Notes under the pieces: generated by a model
Seen by the model: only the letters and a program-made list of their open reading frames with translations
Told to the model about the DNA's origin: nothing
Database searches by the model: none
NCBI GenBank assembly: GCA_011049495.1
Contig: DSBF01000224.1
Span: 1 to 5,196 of the forward strand
Reading direction: 5' to 3'
Source: Ignavibacteria bacterium
GTDB taxonomy: Bacteria > Bacteroidota > Ignavibacteria > Ignavibacteriales > Melioribacteraceae
DNA: 5,196 nt
Program-made: the position numbers and the translations under genes
Shown here: in pieces, positions 1 to 5,196 of the stretch
Layout of the letters: every line of letters starts with the position of its first letter
Numbering within the stretch: position 1 is the stretch's first letter

Positions 1-965
1 ACTTAAAAACAATATTTGATCAGTTAGATAGAAATAAAATCGATTTTGAAGAAAACGATACAAAAGAAACTTTTGAAAATTACCGGAATGAAGCTTCAGC
101 AAAATTCGATAAAACAGATATTTGGAGTTTAATTTTCTTCTTACTAACAGCATTGTTTTTTGTAGGTGCGGTTGAAAATGCTGCCAATGCAGAAAAATGG
201 GGGAGTGATTATTCAATTCTATCAACTATTTTTTCTTTGAGAACTCTATCTTACTTTTTCTACATGATTGTTCTTGCTTTATCTGTCACCTCGATTACTG
301 CATTATTTTACTACTATAAAATTAGAACAGAAGAAAAAGTTGATGCAGATTATTTAAAGTTTGTCCGTGAGTTCGCATTAAGCAAAGGATTAATATTCAC
401 CATTATCCTTCCTTTGTTTGTATTATTAAGAATTCTGCTTACACCGCAAAATGCATTAGCATATAATATCTTTATGATTACTCTTGTTCTTCTTATATCA
501 ATTCTCTTTATTGCTACTTTTCTCTACATTATGATGAAAGACTCCAAAGCAAATTATGTAACCATTTTGACAGTATTAACGGTGATCTTATTTGTTTCAT
601 CAAATGCAAAGGATCAAGCTGCGTTTAGTACAACTTCCAAAGAACACTTGGCAAAGATAGAAGCTGACTTTGTTAAATATGAAGAGGATTTCAAAGCTAA
701 CCTTGGTCTTGCAACTGTGTCCATTAACGGAGAAGATATTTATAACGGCAGATGTATTGCATGTCATCAATATGACCGCGTACTTGTTGGACCCGCTTAC
801 AAGAATGTTCTTCCTAAATATGAAAATAATAAAGAAGGTTTAATACAATACATTCTAAACCCGGTAAAGGTTGATCCACAATTTCCGGCAATGCCGAGTC
901 AAGGTTTAAAACCGAATGAAGCAAAAGCAGTCGTGGAATATATGTTGGAAACATATAATCAATAA
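1..965 (+). CDS. Polytopic membrane protein with C-terminal cytochrome c domain (5' end outside window)
   Basis: The frame is open from base 3 to the TAA at 963-965, giving 320 visible residues, so the true start lies upstream. The TTG at 153 falls inside a membrane helix and is not a credible start. After a hydrophilic stretch come about five hydrophobic segments at fragment residues roughly 39-58, 81-105, 129-146, 153-178 and 185-200. A linker leads to a C-terminal class I cytochrome c domain. Its haem site is CIACH (C251, C254, H255), followed by LVGPAYKNVLPKY, typical of c551-like domains, and a probable axial Met297 in AMPSQ. Positive-inside charge distribution puts the haem domain in the periplasm. 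The family implies electron transfer, probably as part of a respiratory complex. No histidine is visible in the membrane helices, so I see no haem b site in this part. The partner complex and exact family are not identified. A hairpin terminator follows 20 bases after the stop. Confidence 0.85.
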   Translation, partial: LKTIFDQLDRNKIDFEENDTKETFENYRNEASAKFDKTDIWSLIFFLLTALFFVGAVENAANAEKWGSDYSILSTIFSLRTLSYFFYMIVLALSVTSITALFYYYKIRTEEKVDADYLKFVREFALSKGLIFTIILPLFVLLRILLTPQNALAYNIFMITLVLLISILFIATFLYIMMKDSKANYVTILTVLTVILFVSSNAKDQAAFSTTSKEHLAKIEADFVKYEEDFKANLGLATVSINGEDIYNGRCIACHQYDRVLVGPAYKNVLPKYENNKEGLIQYILNPVKVDPQFPAMPSQGLKPNEAKAVVEYMLETYNQ

Positions 966-985
966 CCTAAAATCATTTCATTCAG

Positions 986-1018
986 AGGGATGTATTTCAT
1001 GCATCCCTTTTTTATTTT
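986..1018 (+). terminator. Rho-independent terminator after the cytochrome gene
   Basis: An inverted repeat pairs AGGGATGTAT (986-995) with ATGCATCCCT (999-1008) around a three-base loop TTC. This gives ten pairs with one G-U wobble. The tract from 1008 to 1018 is T except for one A at 1014. The stem with a T-rich tail is the standard intrinsic terminator architecture. It lies 20 bases after the cytochrome stop codon and ends seven bases before the prmC start, so it probably separates the two transcription units. Confidence 0.82.
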
Positions 1019-1025
1019 AAAGTGT

Positions 1026-1889
1026 ATGAAAAATAATGCAAACATATTAACTGTTCTTGAAGTAATAAAGCTTTCAACGGCTTATCTGGAAGAGAAAGGA
1101 ATTGAGTCCGCAAGGTTGAATGCGGAATTACTTCTTGCAAGTATTCTTAACTGTAAAAGAATCGATTTATATTTATTGTTTGACAGACCGCTAGATGAAA
1201 ACGAAATTATTGAATACAGAGAGTTTATTTCAAGACGAAGCAAACATGAGCCGTTGCAGTATATTTTGGGAGAAGTGGAATTTTACGGTTTAAAATTCAA
1301 AGTAAACAAAAATGTTTTGATACCACGCCCGGAAACTGAATTCTTAATTGAAAAAGCAATCTCTTTGGTAAATGAAAACAAATTAAAAAGTATTTTAGAT
1401 ATCGGTACGGGAGCTGGTAATATTCCTATTACCCTTTCAAAAAATCTTAATGGTATTGAAATTACTTCGATTGATGTTTCTGAAGAGGCGTATAAAGTCG
1501 CGGAGGAAAACGCAATCTATAATGAAGTGAAAAACAAAATAAATTTATTAAATGCTGATATCAATGATTATACAAGCGACTCAAAATTTGATATGATAAT
1601 TTCAAATCCGCCTTATGTTTCAAAGGAGAATTATAATAATTTATCAAAAGATATTCATTATGAACCTGCCGTAAGTATTACTGATTTTTCAGACGGATAC
1701 GAGTTTTATAGAATTGTTACAAAAAAATCAGATTCTCTTTTAAATAATGGTGGTTTTCTTTTGTGCGAAATGGCGCAAGGACAAAGTGAGCATATTCAAA
1801 AAATGTTTACTGAGGCAAACTTCAACGAAATAACAGTTATAAAAGATTATCAAAATATTGATCGCGTAATTGTAGGAAGAAAATCATGA
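1026..1889 (+). CDS. prmC: Peptide chain release factor N5-glutamine methyltransferase PrmC
   Basis: PrmC (formerly HemK) transfers a methyl group from S-adenosylmethionine to the glutamine of the GGQ motif in RF1 and RF2, which raises peptide-release efficiency in the cytoplasm. The 287-residue product fits the family length of about 280. The N-terminal part (1-95) is the helical release-factor-binding domain, with the family-typical EPLQYILGEVEFYGL region. IPRPETE follows at 99-105, then the SAM-binding glycine loop DIGTGAG at 125-131, and the NPPY motif at 194-197 that positions the substrate glutamine. DGYEFYR near 223-229 is also family-typical. An ATG at 990 is in frame, but it and the ATG at 999 lie in the terminator hairpin and would add a tail (MYFMHPFFILKC) without family support, so ATG 1026 is chosen. 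The ribosome binding site there is weak. The last four bases overlap dtd. Confidence 0.95.
   Translation: MKNNANILTVLEVIKLSTAYLEEKGIESARLNAELLLASILNCKRIDLYLLFDRPLDENEIIEYREFISRRSKHEPLQYILGEVEFYGLKFKVNKNVLIPRPETEFLIEKAISLVNENKLKSILDIGTGAGNIPITLSKNLNGIEITSIDVSEEAYKVAEENAIYNEVKNKINLLNADINDYTSDSKFDMIISNPPYVSKENYNNLSKDIHYEPAVSITDFSDGYEFYRIVTKKSDSLLNNGGFLLCEMAQGQSEHIQKMFTEANFNEITVIKDYQNIDRVIVGRKS
1874..1877 (+). promoter_or_regulatory. Ribosome binding site of dtd
   Basis: AGGA lies inside the prmC coding end, with eight bases between it and the dtd ATG at 1886. It supports this start and suggests re-initiation by ribosomes finishing prmC. Confidence 0.6.
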
Positions 1890-2335
1890 GAGCTTTAGTT
1901 CAAAAAGTTAAGGAAGGGGGAGTATATATTGCCGAAACAAATTACTCTGCTAAAATTGGTAAAGGTCTTGTTATCTTACTCGGCGTAACACATTCAGATG
2001 GAGATAATGAAGTAAACTTTGTCGCTGATAAATGTGCAAACCTTAGAATATTCTTGGATGAAAATGATAAAATGAATTTGTCTGTAAAAGATGTTGATGG
2101 AGAGGTTCTAATCATTTCTCAATTTACATTGTACGGAGATGCACGAAAAGGGAATAGACCAAGTTATACCGATGCTGCAAAACCGGAATTAGCCGAACAA
2201 CTTTACAACAAATTTATTTCGAGAATGAAAATGAATTTAGGCGATCAAAAAGTTAAAACAGGTGAATTTGGTGCGATGATGGCAGTAAAAATAATCAATG
2301 ATGGTCCGGTAACAATTATTGTAGAGTCAAAATAA
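1886..2335 (+). CDS. dtd: D-aminoacyl-tRNA deacylase
   Basis: DTD hydrolyses the ester bond of D-aminoacyl-tRNAs (and glycyl-tRNA mischarged to tRNA-Ala), recycling the tRNA and keeping D-amino acids out of proteins. The 149-residue length is the usual size. Both signature motifs are intact: SQFTL at residues 78-82, and NDGPVT at 138-143, which contains the Gly-Pro dipeptide that enforces chiral rejection of L-amino acids in the homodimer active site. Other family landmarks are the start MRALVQKV, GKGLVILLGVTH (25-36), ANLRIF (51-56), KMNLSV (62-67) and RKGNRPSYTDAA (87-98). Residues 10-13 read EGGV where many homologues have EASV, a minor variation. The start shares ATGA with the prmC stop. 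The stop shares one base with the next ATG. Confidence 0.96.
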   Translation: MRALVQKVKEGGVYIAETNYSAKIGKGLVILLGVTHSDGDNEVNFVADKCANLRIFLDENDKMNLSVKDVDGEVLIISQFTLYGDARKGNRPSYTDAAKPELAEQLYNKFISRMKMNLGDQKVKTGEFGAMMAVKIINDGPVTIIVESK

Positions 2336-3237
2336 TGTCGAAAGTATTAATGATTTTCATTGATGGCGTGGGGATCGGAGAAAATGATCCCGAAAAAAAT
2401 ATTTTCTTCAAAAGAAAATTTAAGTTTCTTGAAAAAATCTTTAATGATATTCCTCATTTGAATAATCAATTTATAAGTAATAATGATAAATATATTTTCC
2501 CGACAGATGCGTGTTTAGGTGTAGATGATTTACCTCAAAGCGGTACCGGACAGACATCAATATTTTGTGGTATCAATGCACCCCAAACGTTGGGATTTCA
2601 TTTCGGACCTTATCCGCATACACAATTAATGCCTTATGTACAGGATATGAATATTTTTAAAACTTTATTAGATCTCAATAAAAAAGTTGTTTTTGCAAAT
2701 GCATATCCGAAAATATTTTTTGATTATATAGATTCCGGGAAAAAAAGATTGAGCGTAACTTCATTAAGTTGTCTGCTGAGTGGTGTTCCTTTGAAAAACG
2801 AGAAAGATTTGGCTGAAGGTAATGCTTTAAGTGCAGAGATTGATAACAGCAGATGGGTAACTAAATTAAATTATGATTTACCAATTATAAAACCACAGCA
2901 CGCTGCCGAAAGATTATTTAAACTCGCTGCTGAGCACGATTTTACTTTGTTCGAATACTTTTACACCGATCATATCGGTCATTTTAGAATAAAAGATGTT
3001 GCCGAAGAAATATTAACTACCTTTGACGAATTTCTCTATTATATTCTTACAAATTTACCGGATGATATAACATTACTCATTTGTTCCGATCACGGTAATA
3101 TTGAAGATATGAGCATTAAAATGCATACACGTAATCCGGCTTTAACTATATCAGCAGGAAAACACGCAAAGAAATTATCGGAAGAAATTAAAGATATTAC
3201 ACAAATTAAAGAATCATTAATAGGATTAATTAATTGA
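2335..3237 (+). CDS. Alkaline-phosphatase superfamily metalloenzyme, phosphoglycerate-mutase-like, substrate unknown
   Basis: This 300-residue, probably cytoplasmic protein has no signal peptide. It carries the ordered metal-ligand set of the alkaline phosphatase/cofactor-independent phosphoglycerate mutase superfamily: D10 in FIDGVGIG, a nucleophile region QSGTGQTS (68-75, candidates S69 or T71), D212 and H216 in YTDHIGH, D252-H253 in CSDHGN, and H264 in HTRNP. This predicts a two-metal phosphotransferase or phosphohydrolase. At 300 residues it is much shorter than bacterial iPGM (about 510) and shorter than archaeal-type PGM or phosphopentomutase (about 400). The segment between the nucleophile and D212, about 135 residues, would form a compact cap domain. 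The QSGTGQ loop replaces the NSEVGH of iPGM, so glycolytic mutase activity is doubtful. ATG 2335 overlaps the dtd stop by one base (TAATG), with a weak AGAG at 2323-2326. The superfamily call is firm and the reaction is not known. Confidence 0.85.
   Translation: MSKVLMIFIDGVGIGENDPEKNIFFKRKFKFLEKIFNDIPHLNNQFISNNDKYIFPTDACLGVDDLPQSGTGQTSIFCGINAPQTLGFHFGPYPHTQLMPYVQDMNIFKTLLDLNKKVVFANAYPKIFFDYIDSGKKRLSVTSLSCLLSGVPLKNEKDLAEGNALSAEIDNSRWVTKLNYDLPIIKPQHAAERLFKLAAEHDFTLFEYFYTDHIGHFRIKDVAEEILTTFDEFLYYILTNLPDDITLLICSDHGNIEDMSIKMHTRNPALTISAGKHAKKLSEEIKDITQIKESLIGLIN
3222..3225 (+). promoter_or_regulatory. Ribosome binding site of comEC
   Basis: AGGA lies within the end of the preceding gene, eight bases before TTG 3234. 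Together with the in-frame TAA at 3231-3233 it fixes the comEC start at this non-ATG codon. Confidence 0.6.
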
Positions 3238-5196
3238 GTGGTTATCCGTTAATAAAATTTGTAACGGCTTTTATATTTGGTTTAATTCTCTCTTCTTTCT
3301 TCGAAGTCTCAATTGAAATTCAGATAACTTTATTAATTCTATTTCTTTTATCCGCAATCATTCTGTTTTTTATAAAGAATTATACTGCAAAATTATTTTC
3401 GACAGCAAGTATATTCACTGCAGTAGTTATTGTTGGAATGATATATATCTCTGCCGAAAAAATTTCCGAACCGACTTATCCATTTAAAGAAAAATTCTTG
3501 AAGAATGTATTAATTGATGGAAGAGTGGAACAAATTGAACTGCCGGGTAAAAAATTAGTCTTAAAAGTAAATGTTGATAAGACCATTAAAGGCAATTCTA
3601 TCGTCGAGCATCGGTATAATATTGTTTGCAATCTGTCGTATGAAGAAGAAGTAATACGAAAAATATTGTTAAAATTAAGCCCGGGTAATCGCATAGTTGT
3701 TCTTGGAAATCTTTCCATACCACCTAATCAAAAAAATCCCGGTGAGTTTGATTACCGGGAATATTTAAAAAGTAAAAACATATCTGCTTTGTTCAATTCA
3801 TATTCGCCAATGGACTTTGTAATAGTTGATTATGAAAAAAATCTTATAACATCATTGATATTTGATATAAGATATGCGGCTGCTCTAAAGTTGAAAGAAA
3901 TGTACAGTGAAAAGACTGCCGGTTTATTAAAGGGACTTCTATTAGCCGACCGTTCTGAAATCGGTTATGATATTAAAGAAGGATTTGTTAAATCCGGTGT
4001 AATACATGTGTTGGCTGTCTCTGGTTTGCACGTTGGTTTTATCGTTCTGATTTTGGTGTTTCTCTTTGGAAGATTCAATATCTACTTGCGAATGACTCTA
4101 ACAATTATCGGTTTACTTGCTTTTATGATAATCACCGGGTTGCCGCCATCTGTAACTCGAGCAACAATTATGGCAGTCTTACTTTTGGTATCCTATCTCC
4201 GTTCAAACAAACAAAATAATTTTAACACACTTGCTCTTGCTGCTTTTATAATTCTAATTGTTGATCCTACGCAAATATTTAATCCGGGTTTCCAACTATC
4301 TTTTTTTGCGGTAATCTCTATCTTTGTTTTCTATCCGAAAATCTCAAAAGTAATTAACGATAGAAATATTACAAATAAGTTACTTCGTTATGTATTGTTA
4401 TTTGTCGGTTTATCACTTGCTGCACAGATTGGCACAATTCCATTTACAATTTATTATTTTGAAAAGTTATCGTTGATATCGCTTGCAGCAAATTTATTCG
4501 TTATACCATTGATAGGAATTATTCTTGGTTTGGGAATAGTTACGATTATTTTCGGTTTGTTTTCATTTGAATTAGCCTATTTGTTCTCTTCAACAAACGA
4601 GTTTATAGTTGATTCACTGTTTTTAATAGTGAACTTTCTTTCATCATTAAGTATTTCTCATCTTTCATTACCAAATTATTCTATTTGGGATGGTGCTGTT
4701 TACTTTATTCTACTAATCCTTCTTACGATTTATTTCAAAAAGTTAATTACTTTAACAGCAAAATTAGTTTTTCTAATTTTGATAGCTGCCAATTTATTAG
4801 TTTGGTCAAAAGTTGATAACAAACAATTAATGCCGGATGGAAAATTATCCGCTCTTTTTGTGGATGTAGGGAATAGTGAATCAGCAATTATAAAGTTCCC
4901 GAATAAAAAGACTGCAGTGGTAAACTTCGGCGGCGAATCGGATAATTATAATGCCGGTGATGCTGTATTAATCCCGTTATTAAATCGATTAGATATTGAT
5001 AAGATTGATTACGGAATTATTTCACATCTAAATCGCAACAAATATCTTGGTATAATTCCGTTTATAGAAAATAATTTGATTGATACACTCTTCATCCCCA
5101 ATGTTTACGGGGCAGATATCGAACTTGAATTATTCTTGAATTTCCTAAATGAGAAAAATATTATTACGCAGAATATCAATAAAAATAAAATTATAG
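3234..5196 (+). CDS. comEC: ComEC/Rec2-family DNA-uptake channel (3' end outside window)
   Basis: ComEC forms the inner-membrane channel that imports single-stranded DNA during natural transformation. The frame runs open from TTG 3234 to the window end (654 residues seen). An in-frame TAA at 3231-3233 abuts the TTG, a GTG at 3238 is out of frame, and the next in-frame ATG (3438) would remove two membrane helices. Order of parts: membrane segments near 3-23, 28-47 and 55-74; an OB-like DUF4131 domain (about 84-200) with NPGEFDYREYL at 168-178; the competence domain with GLLLADRSEI (234-243), SGVIHVLAVSGLHVGF (254-269), TGLPPSVTRATIM (301-313) and NPGFQLSF (350-357); further helices to about 524; then a metallo-beta-lactamase-like domain from about 538. 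In that last domain VDVGNSES (543-550) and SHLNRNKYLG (597-606) are degenerate versions of DVGQGD and THxDxDHxGG, so its nuclease function is probably lost. The start overlaps the preceding stop by four bases (TTGA). Confidence 0.93.
   Translation, partial: MSGYPLIKFVTAFIFGLILSSFFEVSIEIQITLLILFLLSAIILFFIKNYTAKLFSTASIFTAVVIVGMIYISAEKISEPTYPFKEKFLKNVLIDGRVEQIELPGKKLVLKVNVDKTIKGNSIVEHRYNIVCNLSYEEEVIRKILLKLSPGNRIVVLGNLSIPPNQKNPGEFDYREYLKSKNISALFNSYSPMDFVIVDYEKNLITSLIFDIRYAAALKLKEMYSEKTAGLLKGLLLADRSEIGYDIKEGFVKSGVIHVLAVSGLHVGFIVLILVFLFGRFNIYLRMTLTIIGLLAFMIITGLPPSVTRATIMAVLLLVSYLRSNKQNNFNTLALAAFIILIVDPTQIFNPGFQLSFFAVISIFVFYPKISKVINDRNITNKLLRYVLLFVGLSLAAQIGTIPFTIYYFEKLSLISLAANLFVIPLIGIILGLGIVTIIFGLFSFELAYLFSSTNEFIVDSLFLIVNFLSSLSISHLSLPNYSIWDGAVYFILLILLTIYFKKLITLTAKLVFLILIAANLLVWSKVDNKQLMPDGKLSALFVDVGNSESAIIKFPNKKTAVVNFGGESDNYNAGDAVLIPLLNRLDIDKIDYGIISHLNRNKYLGIIPFIENNLIDTLFIPNVYGADIELELFLNFLNEKNIITQNINKNKII

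Noticed and set aside
153..965. Treating TTG 153 as the start of the cytochrome gene.
   Set aside because: The frame is open upstream to the window edge, and the TTG falls in the middle of a hydrophobic helix (about fragment residues 39-58).
2371..2391. Inverted repeat GGGATC...GATCCC near the start of the hydrolase gene.
   Set aside because: Six pairs inside the conserved GIGENDP coding region, followed by A-rich rather than T-rich sequence. Probably chance.
2401..2419. AT-rich inverted repeat ATTTTCTT...AAGAAAAT.
   Set aside because: A low-complexity palindrome within coding sequence of an AT-rich genome, expected by chance and with no regulatory context.
3476..3718. An 80-residue open frame on the - strand.
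   Set aside because: It lies wholly antisense inside comEC, in its OB-like DUF4131 region. The + strand frame has clear family motifs, and the - strand product shows no recognisable domain or context.
3737..3760. Inverted repeat TCCCGGT...ACCGGGA that could form a nine-pair hairpin.
   Set aside because: It lies within comEC and arises from codons of the conserved NPGEFDYRE motif. No T tract follows, so it is unlikely to be a terminator.
1..5196. Search for CRISPR repeats, insertion sequence ends, tRNAs, riboswitches and defence genes.
   Set aside because: No spaced direct repeats, transposase, tRNA-like fold or defence domain was seen. The window is almost entirely occupied by the five genes, with only 60 noncoding bases (966-1025).

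Overview
This AT-rich window (G+C about one third by eye) carries five tightly packed protein-coding genes, all on the + strand. The two outer genes are cut by the window edges. I see no mobile element, CRISPR array, tRNA, rRNA or prophage. Low G+C, the protein style and the clustering of prmC, dtd, a phosphoglycerate-mutase-like hydrolase and comEC suggest a chromosomal segment from the Bacteroidota/Chlorobiota/Ignavibacteriota side of the bacteria. That placement is inference, not proof.

Layout. Positions 1-965 hold the 3' part of a polytopic membrane protein that ends in a class I cytochrome c domain (CIACH haem-binding site). It belongs to respiratory or electron-transfer metabolism. A strong hairpin followed by a T-rich tract (986-1018) closes this unit. 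At 1026 a second unit starts: prmC (release-factor glutamine methyltransferase), dtd (D-aminoacyl-tRNA deacylase), a 300-residue alkaline-phosphatase/phosphoglycerate-mutase superfamily enzyme of unknown substrate, and comEC (DNA-uptake channel), which is still open at the window end. Each junction overlaps: 4 bases for prmC/dtd, 1 base for dtd/hydrolase and 4 bases for hydrolase/comEC. This points to one translationally coupled operon.

How the genes relate. PrmC and DTD both maintain translation: one modifies the GGQ glutamine of release factors, the other clears D-amino acids from mischarged tRNA. The hydrolase has a full set of predicted metal ligands but no recognisable specificity. ComEC would carry single-stranded DNA across the inner membrane. 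No common pathway links all four, so this looks like a housekeeping operon rather than a dedicated system.

Three start-site points matter. The cytochrome gene starts upstream of the window, not at the internal TTG at 153. The prmC start is best placed at 1026, because the earlier in-frame ATGs at 990 and 999 lie inside the terminator hairpin. comEC starts at TTG 3234, directly after an in-frame stop. The most notable oddity is that the metallo-beta-lactamase-like domain of ComEC has lost most of its metal-binding motif. I found no convincing evidence of a new biological system here.
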